A stretch of 64,000 bases of DNA from positions 1 to 64,000 of the forward strand of contig CAJXNC010000013.1 in assembly GCA_913056125.1 (NCBI GenBank). Reading direction: 5' to 3'. Every line of letters starts with the position of its first letter. Position 1 is the stretch's first letter. The notes beneath the pieces are model-generated. The model had not been told where the DNA came from and ran no database searches. It was given only the letters and a program-made list of their open reading frames with translations. Both the position numbers and the translations under genes were made by a program. Shown one piece after another: positions 24,493 to 32,400 of the stretch. This DNA is from an uncultured Altererythrobacter sp. Lineage in GTDB: Bacteria > Pseudomonadota > Alphaproteobacteria > Sphingomonadales > Sphingomonadaceae.

Positions 24493-25398
24493 TTGGCATT
24501 TCGCCTTACAGCAAGCGATCGAACCATTGGCGTCGCAATACGGCGCATCGCCGTCGAGCAGGTCGACAAGGCGCTTACCGCGCTGGATAGCGCCGAGCAG
24601 GCTGAGGCGATCCATGAAGTGCGCGTGCGTTGCAAGAAGATCCGCGGTCTCATCCGCCTTGTGCGCCCGGCCTTCCCCGCTTTTCCCGATACCAATGCGT
24701 TCTTCCGCGACATTGCCGCAAGCTTGAGCGACCTGCGCGACGCGAAGGTCATGCAGGACACGCTGGATACGCTGGCCGCGCATTACGCGAACCGGGTCGA
24801 ACGCGAGGAGTTCGTTCTCGTCCGGCAGGCTTTCACCAGCTCGCATGAGGAGCTGTCAGCGGGCAGCGCGCTTGCCGACCGGCTCACCCATTGCCGCACA
24901 CATTTGCTGGCCGGCCGCGAACAGGTGCTAGGCTGGGAATTGGAAGCCGACGGCTTCGAGGCGATTTCGGGCGGATTTGCCAAGACCTATCGGCGGGCCC
25001 GCAAGGCTGCCGACAAGGCCTTTGCCGGCGGCGCCCCCGAAGACCACCACGAATTGCGCAAGCGCGTGAAATATCACTGGATGCATGCGCGCCTCCTGCA
25101 CCCGCTTGCCCCGAAAGAGATGAGGGAACGCGCGCACCTCGCCAAGAAGCTGGGCACTTTGCTGGGCGAACATCACGACCTCGCGGTGTTGGCGGAACGG
25201 CTTGCTACGCTGGGCGTGCACGAGGCCGATCCGCAGCGTGTCGCGCTTATGTCGAAACTTACCTCCGAAAGGTCGAAAGGCCTCTCGCAAGAGGCAGAGA
25301 AAATGGCTTCACGCCTCCTCGCGGAGAAGACCGGCAGGCTGGTCGACCGCGTGGAGGCGCTATGGAAGCCTTGGGCGAAGAAGGCTGGCTATCCCTAG
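24493..25398 (+). CDS. CHAD domain-containing protein
   Basis: 301 residues, TTG start behind GGGGGG. CHAD is a helical domain with conserved histidines and basic residues: E-A-I-H-E-V-R-V-R-C-K-K-I-R-G-L-I-R-L and H-E-L-R-K-R-V-K-Y-H-W-M-H (second repeat), with L-G-E-H-H-D-L-A-V-L in between. CHAD proteins bind polyphosphate and are often paired with CYTH triphosphatases; no CYTH domain or ppk gene is visible here. The 3' end overlaps the convergent DUF1772 gene by 4 nt. Confidence 0.9.
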   Translation: MAFRLTASDRTIGVAIRRIAVEQVDKALTALDSAEQAEAIHEVRVRCKKIRGLIRLVRPAFPAFPDTNAFFRDIAASLSDLRDAKVMQDTLDTLAAHYANRVEREEFVLVRQAFTSSHEELSAGSALADRLTHCRTHLLAGREQVLGWELEADGFEAISGGFAKTYRRARKAADKAFAGGAPEDHHELRKRVKYHWMHARLLHPLAPKEMRERAHLAKKLGTLLGEHHDLAVLAERLATLGVHEADPQRVALMSKLTSERSKGLSQEAEKMASRLLAEKTGRLVDRVEALWKPWAKKAGYP

Positions 25399-25898
25399 GC
25401 TGCGCCCTGCCCCGCCAGCACAACGGCAGCATAGAAATAGCAGGCGGCAGCAACAGCCGATGCCCAGGTCCTGAGCGTGTTGAACTGCGTCCACCGGCGA
25501 TAATAATGTGTCCAATACTCGCTTGCCTGCGCAGTACCCGAAGGCAGGTCGGCCAGCGCATTGTTCATCGGCACATTGCCGAATAGCGTCACCACGAAGC
25601 TGAACGGCACGTAGATCGCAGCCGCCAGTACCACCGCTACCAAAGCGCGGCCTTCCATCCCCCACACGGCATAGAGCGCGAACACGACCGAGAGCGGGGC
25701 CAGCGCGATGAAGAAGCGCAGGAACCAGCTGTTTATCACCGTGACGTTGATCGCCTGCATCGAGGCCATGCCGCCACTGCCCTGCACACTGGCGAGGCCA
25801 CGCATGATGAAGTCCGAAAAGGACTGGAACACGCCAGCGACCAGCGCGGCAGAAAGGCCGAAAGCGAGACAGGCGGCAATCAGGATTTGTTGTGACAT
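25395..25898 (-). CDS. DUF1772 family membrane protein
   Basis: 167 residues with four hydrophobic helices. The N-terminal F-S-D-F-I-M-R-G-L-A, the middle S-M-Q-A-I-N-V-T-V-I-N-S-W-F and F-G-N-V-P-M-N-N-A-L-A fit DUF1772 (anthrone-oxygenase-like). The family includes anthrone oxygenases in polyketide clusters, but most bacterial members are uncharacterised. It lies 29 bp after the flavodoxin-fold gene on the same strand and may share its TetR-controlled message. Confidence 0.8.
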   Translation of the reverse strand: MSQQILIAACLAFGLSAALVAGVFQSFSDFIMRGLASVQGSGGMASMQAINVTVINSWFLRFFIALAPLSVVFALYAVWGMEGRALVAVVLAAAIYVPFSFVVTLFGNVPMNNALADLPSGTAQASEYWTHYYRRWTQFNTLRTWASAVAAACYFYAAVVLAGQGAA

Positions 25899-25927
25899 GA
25901 TGAATTCCTTCCAATCGAATGTGGGAT

Positions 25928-26503
25928 CTATGCCGCTGCAGCGCGGCGCCCCATGGCCTCGGCCTTGCCCAGCCAGCGGCGGATCTTTCCTTCATCGGCC
26001 AGTTTGACCGAACCGAACTGCACGATCTTTCCCGCGGCGAAGCCGCAAAATCCGAGCACGCCATCCCTGAGAACGCGGCGGCCGGGCTTGCGGTAAAGCA
26101 GCGTATCGAGCCATGGCGGCGTGTCCGATGTAATGATGCCATCGGCACTGCGGCCTTCCAGGAGCTTGTCCCATTTCACGCCGCGCGCGCGGTACTTGTA
26201 GGCAAAGCCCGACGTCAGGCAGCGATCGAGCACGGCCTTGGCGCGCGAAGGCATGGCGGCCCACCAATAGGGGTGCACGACGAGCATGTGGTCGCACCAT
26301 GCGACCGCTTCCTGCCAGGCGAGCAGGTCCGGCTCGAGCGCGGCATCTTCGGGCGCACCGGCATCGAAATGCATCGCACTCAGCTCCATGCGGCGCACTT
26401 CGGCTCCCGCCTCGCGGCTGCCATTTGCATAGGAATCGGCGAGCGCTGCGCAGAGCGAGCTTTTACGCGGATGGGCGACCCAGATGAAAATCTTCTTCGA
26501 CAT
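25928..26503 (-). CDS. NAD(P)H-dependent oxidoreductase, flavodoxin-fold quinone reductase type
   Basis: 191 residues from the ATG at 26503, 6 nt after GAGGAG. Flavodoxin_2 layout: K-I-F-I-W-V-A-H-P-R-K-S-S-L-C (FMN phosphate loop), D-H-M-L-V-V-H-P-Y-W-W-A-A-M-P-S-R-A-K-A-V-L-D-R and a G-R-S-A-D-G-I-I-T-S-D-T-P-P-W segment. Related enzymes reduce quinones by two electrons. Divergent from the TetR gene with paired operators between them, so probably the regulated gene, together with the DUF1772 gene. Confidence 0.85.
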   Translation of the reverse strand: MSKKIFIWVAHPRKSSLCAALADSYANGSREAGAEVRRMELSAMHFDAGAPEDAALEPDLLAWQEAVAWCDHMLVVHPYWWAAMPSRAKAVLDRCLTSGFAYKYRARGVKWDKLLEGRSADGIITSDTPPWLDTLLYRKPGRRVLRDGVLGFCGFAAGKIVQFGSVKLADEGKIRRWLGKAEAMGRRAAAA

Positions 26504-26535
26504 GATCCAACTCCTCATCTCTTCTCAACTCATCA

Positions 26536-26552
26536 CTTTACACGATGTAAAG
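26536..26552. promoter_or_regulatory. TetR-type operator O1
   Basis: CTTTACA-CGA-TGTAAAG is a perfect 17-bp palindrome (19 bp with flanking A/T) in the spacer between the divergent reductase and TetR genes. Its centre is 42 bp, about four helical turns, from the second site. Confidence 0.75.
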
Positions 26553-26577
26553 TTGACCTGGCGACAAATGCTGCTAA

Positions 26578-26594
26578 CTTTACATCATGTCAAG
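26578..26594. promoter_or_regulatory. TetR-type operator O2 over the regulator start codon
   Basis: CTTTACA-TCA-TGTCAAG is the same palindrome with one mismatch. The TetR ATG (26587-26589) lies inside it, which predicts direct autorepression. Confidence 0.7.
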
Positions 26595-27174
26595 TGAGAA
26601 TAATCCAACTCGCCGCAAGCTGCTGAAATCCGCATGGGATTTGTTGGAATCAGGAGAACCAAGCCGCGTCCGGCTGGGCGATATTGCCAAAAAGGCAGGT
26701 GTGAGTCGCCAGGCGCTCTACCTGCATTTCGGCAGCCGGGCGGAGCTGCTCAGGGCCACGGCCCGCTTCATCGACGAGGAGCAAAAAGTCGATGCGCGGC
26801 TTGAACCCAGCCGTACCGCCGCAAGTGGTCGCGAACGCCTGCGCATCTACTGCATGTTCTGGGCCGAATATTTGCCCGAGATACAGGGCGTCGCCCGCGC
26901 CTTTATGGCGATGGAACATGATGACGAGGACGCCAAGGCCGCATGGGCGGACCGCATGGCTGCGCTGCGCCATGGCTGCGAAGCGGCGGTCAAGGCACTG
27001 AAGACAGATGGCGATCTGCGCGCCGGCCTGACCATCGCCAAGGCAACCGACATGCTCTGGACGCTGATGGGCGTGCCCAATTGGCAGAATTTGACACAGA
27101 GTTGCGGCTGGTCGCAGCAGGATTACGCGAACTGGCTGGTAGACAGTGCCGAACGGCTATTGCTCGCCGATTGA
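26587..27174 (+). CDS. TetR/AcrR family transcriptional regulator
   Basis: 195 residues. The N-terminal helix-turn-helix reads R-R-K-L-L-K-S-A-W-D-L-L and R-L-G-D-I-A-K-K-A-G-V-S-R-Q-A-L-Y-L-H-F-G-S-R-A-E-L-L, typical of the family. The C-terminal ligand-binding domain is helical and unassigned. It probably represses the divergent quinone-reductase/DUF1772 pair and itself through the two operators at 26536-26594. The inducer is unknown; a quinone or electrophile would fit the target. Confidence 0.92.
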   Translation: MSSENNPTRRKLLKSAWDLLESGEPSRVRLGDIAKKAGVSRQALYLHFGSRAELLRATARFIDEEQKVDARLEPSRTAASGRERLRIYCMFWAEYLPEIQGVARAFMAMEHDDEDAKAAWADRMAALRHGCEAAVKALKTDGDLRAGLTIAKATDMLWTLMGVPNWQNLTQSCGWSQQDYANWLVDSAERLLLAD

Positions 27175-27223
27175 CCCTCACCCCGATTGGTTCCATTCCT
27201 CGTTCTCAAGGGGGACATGCCGC

Positions 27224-28015
27224 ATGATCGCAATCTGGCGCAGGACCAAGAAAGCCGTCGGCTCGATCAGCGATGGCGAATGGGCGCTGCTGGCGCTGGA
27301 ATCGCTCGGCGTCGTGGTCGGAATCCTGATCGCCTTCCAGCTCGATTCCTGGAACGAGAACCGCAAGGAAGCGCGCGCGCAGGCCGAGCTGGTCGAGCGC
27401 CTGTTCGACGAATCCGAACAGATCGTCGCCAGCATACGGACTCAGAGCGAGTTCTTTGCCGATATGAATCGCGGACATCAGCAGGTCGCGCAAATCTGGT
27501 TCACCGGCAGCCGCTGCCCCACCTCATCCGAGCTCGCCAGCCTGGGCACGACCAATTTCTACCCCGCGCTGGAATTCGATACCGCCGCCTATGACGAGAT
27601 GATCGGCTCGGGGGGATTGTCGCGCCTGCCAAGCGCGGACTTGCGGCGCGCAGTCAGCAGCTTTCACAGCGAGGCCGAGGCCTATACGAGCCAGCTCGAA
27701 TATTTTCGCGACGTCAACAGCCGCCGCGAGCAGTCGCAAGAGGACGAATTCGGCGCCTATCCGCTGATGGACCCCGAAACGGGCGCAGTGCAGATCGTGG
27801 GACAGGATGTCTCGCGCGCCTGCGGGGATACGGATTACAAGCTCTACATGTATGGCAGGATCCGCAATTTCGGCGTCATGCAGACACAGCGCGAAGCCAT
27901 GCTCGATAGCGCGATTGCGATGTGCCGGGCATTGGGCGAAGAAGTGGGCCGCGCCTGCGGGCCCGCGGAAGGATTTGATCTGGGAGAGGAAGACCCGGAA
28001 ACCGGGGCCGCCTGA
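27224..28015 (+). CDS. DUF6090-like membrane-anchored protein
   Basis: 263 residues from ATG 27224 (about 13 nt after GGGGGA). One N-terminal membrane helix (L-L-A-L-E-S-L-G-V-V-V-G-I-L-I-A-F-Q-L) followed by D-S-W-N-E-N-R-K-E-A, the G-I-L-I-A-x-Q-x-x-x-W-N-E signature of DUF6090-type proteins. The rest is a long, mostly helical soluble part with L-V-E-R-L-F-D-E and paired cysteines. Function unknown. Its stop abuts the stop of the convergent gene at 28016 with no gap. Confidence 0.7.
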   Translation: MIAIWRRTKKAVGSISDGEWALLALESLGVVVGILIAFQLDSWNENRKEARAQAELVERLFDESEQIVASIRTQSEFFADMNRGHQQVAQIWFTGSRCPTSSELASLGTTNFYPALEFDTAAYDEMIGSGGLSRLPSADLRRAVSSFHSEAEAYTSQLEYFRDVNSRREQSQEDEFGAYPLMDPETGAVQIVGQDVSRACGDTDYKLYMYGRIRNFGVMQTQREAMLDSAIAMCRALGEEVGRACGPAEGFDLGEEDPETGAA

Positions 28016-28495
28016 TCAGCCTTCGAGGTCGTTCCAGCGCCAGGTCATTTCACCGCGCGCTTCGCTGTCATCGGCCAAGCGCTCGCCCAAAGCGAGGGTC
28101 GCGGAAAGGCTGAGGCCATTGGAGGCCGGTGCCGTACGGCCCATCGCCGCATTCACCGCAGCCTGCGAGAAGAGCACGATATTGCGCTGCGTCGCATCCT
28201 CGCCAACGGTAACGATCATGTACTGCACACCGCCATCTGCACGAAACACGGTGATTTCGTGCTCGCCTGCAGGCAGGCCAGCAAAGGCATAGGAACCGTC
28301 ATCGGCGGAAAAAGTCTCGAGGCCGAGCGCGCCAATTTCCAGGGCGAGGCCGCCCGCTGCTTCACCATGGGGCTGCAGCACGCGGCCCGACAGGTCGCCG
28401 GCATAAGCCAGCGAAGGAGCGGTGACGGCAATGGCGGCAGCAAGGATGGTGGCAATGCGCAAAATCTGTAACCCGAATGTCATGCGCGAATCCAT
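28016..28495 (-). CDS. exported protein with carboxypeptidase-regulatory-like beta domain
   Basis: About 159 residues from the ATG at 28495 (28516 and 28483 also possible). Signal peptide to A-Y-A|G-D-L. The mature start G-D-L-S-G-R-V-L-Q-P-H-G-E-A-A-G-G, then T-F-S-A-D-D-G-S-Y-A-F-A-G-L-P-A-G-E-H-E-I-T-V is the CarboxypepD_reg (transthyretin-like) fold often seen before TonB plugs; no receptor follows. The C-terminal part (L-S-L-S-A-T-L-A-L-G-E-R-L) has no assignment. Periplasmic; function unknown. Confidence 0.68.
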   Translation of the reverse strand: MDSRMTFGLQILRIATILAAAIAVTAPSLAYAGDLSGRVLQPHGEAAGGLALEIGALGLETFSADDGSYAFAGLPAGEHEITVFRADGGVQYMIVTVGEDATQRNIVLFSQAAVNAAMGRTAPASNGLSLSATLALGERLADDSEARGEMTWRWNDLEG

Positions 28496-28587
28496 TTTCG
28501 CGCTTTCGGGCATCAAGAGACGCCTAAAATGACACCTGGATTACACGGCTGACATATTTCGGACGCGTCTTTGCCTGAATCGGGTCA

Positions 28588-30189
28588 TCAACCCCGCAGG
28601 CTCTCGAGCACGAGGTCGCTCGCGCGCTCGCCGATCATAATGCTGGTGGCATTGGTATTGCCCTGCGGAATGGTCGGCATGATCGATGCATCGGCGACCC
28701 ACAACCCGTCCACGCCCATCACCTGGCAATCGGGGGTGAGCACGGCCATCGGATCATCGGCCGCGCCCATTTTTGCGGTGCCCACCGGATGGTACATGGG
28801 GATGGTCGCCGCGCCCACATAGGGCATGAGTTTCTCGACGCTGTCAGCTTCAGTGCCAGGGCGGATTTCGGCCGTCACCTGATCCTTGAGCGCAAGCTGG
28901 CCCATGACCTTGCGCGCGATGAGCAACCCCTCTGCCAGTTGCAGCCTGTCCTCATCGCTGCCGAGCAGCTCGTGCTCGATCTTCGGCGCGGCATCGGGAT
29001 CGTTCGCCCGCAGCGTGATCTGCCCACACGATGATGGCCGCATCAGCCCCACCAGCGTGGTGACCGAACTTTCCGGACGCAGCGCCAGATTGCCTTGCGG
29101 CGTGATGTCGAAGGCGAAGGCGGAGAAGGCCAGTTGGAGATTGGGCACCTCCATCTCCTCGCGACTTTTCACGAAGGCCTGCGCATGGCCGATGCCGGTG
29201 GTGAGTGCCCCCGAGCGTCCGGCAAGGAATTTGAGCATGGATTTTACGCCCGAAAATCCCTTGCTGTCGAGATTGAGCGTATGGGCAGACACGGCATTGA
29301 CCATGTGAACCGCCGGATGCTCCTGCAAATTCTGGCCAACGCCGGGGCTGTCCACCACCACGTCGATACCGTGCTCGGCCAGGTGTGCGGCAGGGCCGAT
29401 ACCCGAGAGCATGAGCAGGCGCGGCGTGTTGAGCGCACCCGCAGAGAGCACCACGCCCTCGTTTGCGTTGAGCGTTTCGGAACGCTCGTCCCTTTGAACG
29501 GTCACGCCCACCGCGCGGCCATTGACGAACTCGACACGCAGCACCTTGGCTTCGAGCATGATCTCGAGATTGCGCGGCTTCTTCTTGAGGTATCCCGCAG
29601 CGGTGGAACTGCGCAGCCCCTTGCGCTGCGATAGCTGGATATAGTCGACCCCTTCGTTCTGCTCGCCATTGAGGTCGGGCGAGCGGGGAAAGCCCGCCTG
29701 CTGCACGGCGGCGATCCAGTCTGCGGTGACCTGGTATGTGCTGCGCACTTCGGAGACGGCGATCGGCCCGCCCTCCCCGCGATACTCGTCGCATCCGCGT
29801 TCATTATCCTCCAGCCGACGGAAATAGGGCAGCACGGACCGGTAATCCCAGCCGGTGGCGCCGAGGCGCGCCCAATGGTCGTAATCCCAGTGATGGCCGC
29901 GAATGAACATCATGCCGTTGATCGAGGAACCGCCGCCAAGGCGCTTGCCTGCGGGCCAGACATCGGGCCGCCCACCCACACTGGCATCGGGCTCGGCCTT
30001 GTACATCCAGTCGAAATCGGGCGTGTGGACGATCCCGCTCATCAGTGCGGGCACTGCAGAGCGCACATCCTTGTGGCTCTTGCCCGCCTCCACCAGCAGC
30101 ACCTTCTTGCCCGCCTCGGCCAGCCGCACCGCCATGGGGATGCCCGCCGATCCGCCGCCGACCACGATAATGTCCGGATTGCCCGACAA
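28588..30189 (-). CDS. GMC family FAD-dependent oxidoreductase (choline-dehydrogenase-like)
   Basis: 533 residues. The TTG at 30189 follows AGGAGAGG by 4 nt and starts M-S-G-N-P-D-I-I-V-V-G-G-G-S-A-G, the FAD-binding fold, so it is preferred to the long frame to 30291. Other family marks: R-L-G-G-G-S-S-I-N-G-M-M-F-I-R-G, the second GMC signature S-A-G-A-L-N-T-P-R-L-L-M-L-S-G-I-G-P, and H-P-V-G-T-A-K-M-G with the conserved histidine. It oxidises an alcohol; the substrate is unknown. It is head to head with the MEKHLA gene. Confidence 0.92.
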   Translation of the reverse strand: MSGNPDIIVVGGGSAGIPMAVRLAEAGKKVLLVEAGKSHKDVRSAVPALMSGIVHTPDFDWMYKAEPDASVGGRPDVWPAGKRLGGGSSINGMMFIRGHHWDYDHWARLGATGWDYRSVLPYFRRLEDNERGCDEYRGEGGPIAVSEVRSTYQVTADWIAAVQQAGFPRSPDLNGEQNEGVDYIQLSQRKGLRSSTAAGYLKKKPRNLEIMLEAKVLRVEFVNGRAVGVTVQRDERSETLNANEGVVLSAGALNTPRLLMLSGIGPAAHLAEHGIDVVVDSPGVGQNLQEHPAVHMVNAVSAHTLNLDSKGFSGVKSMLKFLAGRSGALTTGIGHAQAFVKSREEMEVPNLQLAFSAFAFDITPQGNLALRPESSVTTLVGLMRPSSCGQITLRANDPDAAPKIEHELLGSDEDRLQLAEGLLIARKVMGQLALKDQVTAEIRPGTEADSVEKLMPYVGAATIPMYHPVGTAKMGAADDPMAVLTPDCQVMGVDGLWVADASIMPTIPQGNTNATSIMIGERASDLVLESLRG

Positions 30190-30268
30190 TTGTCCTCTCC
30201 TGCGTTTCGCGCGTGATGGGCAAAAGCGAGGTTTCCCGCAAGGGGCCTGCGGGCTAAGGCCACAGGCG

Positions 30269-30724
30269 ATGAGCATGATCGACCGCGCCATGATGCAGGC
30301 CAGCGCCGGAAGGCGGCTGGCGCTGATCGCCGAAAGCTATGCAAGACTGGCAGGCGAGCCGCTGATCGTCGAGGGGCAGGAGCTGTGGGACGCGCCTTTC
30401 GTGGTGGTCGCGCATGACACCGAAACCCCGCCGCTTTTCTTCTACGGCAACAAGGCGGCGCTCGACCTGTTCAAGCTACCCGCGCGCAAATTCATCGGCA
30501 TGGAATCGTCGAAAAGTGCCGAGCCCGCCCTGCGCGAGGAACGCGCCGCCATGCTCGCCCGGCTCGATAGCGAGAACATCATTCGCGACTATCGTGGCAT
30601 CCGCATCGCTTCGGACGGAACACGCTTCATGATCGCCAATGCCACGGTGTGGAACCTGATCGCCGAGGACGGCAGGCGCCACGGACAGGCAGCGACTTTT
30701 GCGGAGTGGTCGGCGGTACACTGA
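30269..30724 (+). CDS. stand-alone MEKHLA-domain protein
   Basis: 151 residues from ATG 30269. The sequence L-I-A-E-S-Y-A-R-L-A-G-E-P-L, then P-F-V-V-V-A-H-D-T-E-T-P-P-L-F-F-Y-G-N-K-A-A-L-D-L-F and the closing V-W-N-L-I-A-E-D-G-x-x-x-G-Q-A-A-T-F is the MEKHLA domain, a PAS-like module known from plant HD-ZIP III regulators and found alone in bacteria. Ligand and partner are unknown. Divergent from the GMC oxidoreductase, 79 bp apart. Confidence 0.85.
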   Translation: MSMIDRAMMQASAGRRLALIAESYARLAGEPLIVEGQELWDAPFVVVAHDTETPPLFFYGNKAALDLFKLPARKFIGMESSKSAEPALREERAAMLARLDSENIIRDYRGIRIASDGTRFMIANATVWNLIAEDGRRHGQAATFAEWSAVH

Positions 30725-30770
30725 CCCGCCGCGTCTTTGCTTTCGGCCCTGCCGGATATACCACCGCGAC

Positions 30771-31451
30771 ATGGGATACCGGATGGGCGAGAATCTTCAG
30801 CGGGAGTGGGACGAGGATCCGCTGGGCGATCAGCTCTGGAATGCGCTTTGTGAATTGACGTCAGCGCCAAGTGTAGGACTGGAAAGTCTCACAGCCCTGG
30901 CTGAGTGTGGATCTCCTGTTGCCATGTTGTATTTGGGGGATGTGCACGAGTACGGCCAAAATGGGTTACCCATAGACAGGGATGCCGCAGAATACTGGTT
31001 CAGGAAATCTGCGGAAGCCGGATCGATCGAGGGCCGCTTCCAACTGGCAAATCTGCTCGGCAGCGAGAAACGTAGTGAGCTGGCCCTAGCTGAGTGGGAA
31101 GCACTCTCAAATTTGGGTTTCTCGCCTGCAATCTTCTATCTTGGTTATTGCCACTACAAGGGCCTTCTTGGGTTGGAAGTCGACTATGTAGCGGCCCATA
31201 AATATTGGCGACGTGCCATGCGCAAAGGGCACCTCCACGCAGGCATCTGGCTAGCTTCTTCCTACGAAAACGATGGATACGGCATCGTCGGAAAACTGAG
31301 AGGTTTTGGGATCAGGTTGAAATCCACCCTCCCGATGGCCTGGCACTATATGAGGTATCCAACGTCCGACCGATTGCGTCTGCCTTGGGTCCCGGACGAG
31401 ATGGCAGAGCGATTGAAGGAATATTCCGACAAGCACGGAGTCGTGGGCTGA
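30771..31451 (+). CDS. Sel1-repeat protein
   Basis: 226 residues from ATG 30771. At least three Sel1-type TPR units: V-A-M-L-Y-L-G-D-V-H-E-Y-G-Q-N-G-L-P-I-D-R-D-A-A-E-Y-W-F-R-K-S-A-E-A-G, a middle unit around A-L-A-E-W-E-A-L-S-N-L-G-F-S-P-A, and Y-L-G-Y-C-H-Y-K-G-L-L-G-L-E-V-D-Y-V-A-A-H-K-Y-W-R-R-A-M-R-K-G. No signal peptide. Such repeats mediate protein contacts. GC content is visibly lower than in the flanking genes, which suggests transfer. No partner can be named. Confidence 0.78.
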   Translation: MGYRMGENLQREWDEDPLGDQLWNALCELTSAPSVGLESLTALAECGSPVAMLYLGDVHEYGQNGLPIDRDAAEYWFRKSAEAGSIEGRFQLANLLGSEKRSELALAEWEALSNLGFSPAIFYLGYCHYKGLLGLEVDYVAAHKYWRRAMRKGHLHAGIWLASSYENDGYGIVGKLRGFGIRLKSTLPMAWHYMRYPTSDRLRLPWVPDEMAERLKEYSDKHGVVG

Positions 31452-31456
31452 GTACC

Positions 31457-31888
31457 TCACCCCGCAGCCTTGCGCCCCGCGACAAACCCGCCAACTGCCC
31501 CGGCCGCCACTTTCAGCGCATGGTCGGCCAGGTTGGCCAGGCTAAGTGCTTCGATAAAGGTCACCGGGCGCGTGCCCGTGGCGTTCATCGCGCCGGTCGA
31601 GACCAGATAGGTCACATAAGCGAAATAGACGGCGATCCCGGCGAGCCCGACCACGCCCCCCAGCAGGATATGCGATTTTTGCGCAGGCCTTGCCGCCAGA
31701 AAACCCGCTCCGAGATAGAGGAGCAGGCTGGACACCACCACGACGCCAAACAGCACGCCTTCCGAAAGGCCCGCTGCGGCGAGGCTCATATATCCCGCGA
31801 ACAGCACCACCTGCGCCAGCACGCCGAGTGTGATTGCGCGCAGCCAGGGCGCACGCGGCCCGACCAATGCCTCAATATTCTCATCCAT
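31457..31888 (-). CDS. hypothetical four-helix membrane protein
   Basis: 143 residues with four hydrophobic segments (L-G-V-L-A-Q-V-V-L-F-A-G-Y-M, V-L-F-G-V-V-V-V-S-S-L-L-L-Y, I-L-L-G-G-V-V-G-L-A-G-I-A-V-Y and A-L-K-V-A-A-G-A-V-G-G-F-V-A-G) and a polar loop before the last. No enzyme motif, no family recognised. Single gene, converging on the Sel1 gene 5 bp away. Inner membrane. Confidence 0.7.
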   Translation of the reverse strand: MDENIEALVGPRAPWLRAITLGVLAQVVLFAGYMSLAAAGLSEGVLFGVVVVSSLLLYLGAGFLAARPAQKSHILLGGVVGLAGIAVYFAYVTYLVSTGAMNATGTRPVTFIEALSLANLADHALKVAAGAVGGFVAGRKAAG

Positions 31889-32021
31889 CCCAATTCTCCC
31901 CTGCCCCCGCGGATATCAGGAGATTGCGGATGTTCACAACTAATACCAACCAGGCACCGGCTTGCTTGTGCCTGCCTGCCTCGCTGCGCTACAGCGCCCC
32001 AATGTGAAAGGGGGCCAAATC

Positions 32022-32360
32022 GTGCTCAAGCGTCTGCTCTTACTTGCAACTCCGTTTCTCGTCGCAGCGTGCGTAACCGATCGCCAGGCGATCGCGCTTT
32101 CCGATAGTGCAACCGAGGGCCGGGCTTTCGCGCAGGAGAACTGCGCCAGCTGTCACGCGCTTGATGACGGTGTCTCGCCCCATCCGGATGCCCCGAGCCT
32201 TCGCCGGGCGGCCCACCGCCTGCCGGACTGGGCGGTGGAGGCATCGTTCGAACGGGGTGTTCAGGTCGGCCATACGATGGAAATGCCGGTCTTTGTGTTC
32301 GAGGAGAACGATATCGCCAACCTGCTCGCCTATCTCGAGGCGCTCAGAGAACTGGATTGA
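32022..32360 (+). CDS. small c-type cytochrome, probable lipoprotein
   Basis: 112 residues from GTG 32022, behind AAGGGGG. The signal ends in the lipobox V-A-A-C17, so it is probably lipid-anchored. The haem site is C41-A-S-C44-H45 with the usual E-G-R-A-F-A-Q-E-N before it; V-G-H-T-M-E-M-P-V-F supplies a methionine ligand, and N-L-L-A-Y-L-E-A-L is the final helix. A periplasmic electron carrier. No oxidase or dehydrogenase partner adjoins; the nearest redox genes are the GMC enzyme and the glutathionyl-hydroquinone reductase. Confidence 0.88.
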   Translation: MLKRLLLLATPFLVAACVTDRQAIALSDSATEGRAFAQENCASCHALDDGVSPHPDAPSLRRAAHRLPDWAVEASFERGVQVGHTMEMPVFVFEENDIANLLAYLEALRELD

Positions 32361-32400
32361 TGGCAGGCTTCCACCCGGCTCCTCCCCCTGCCGGCATGTC

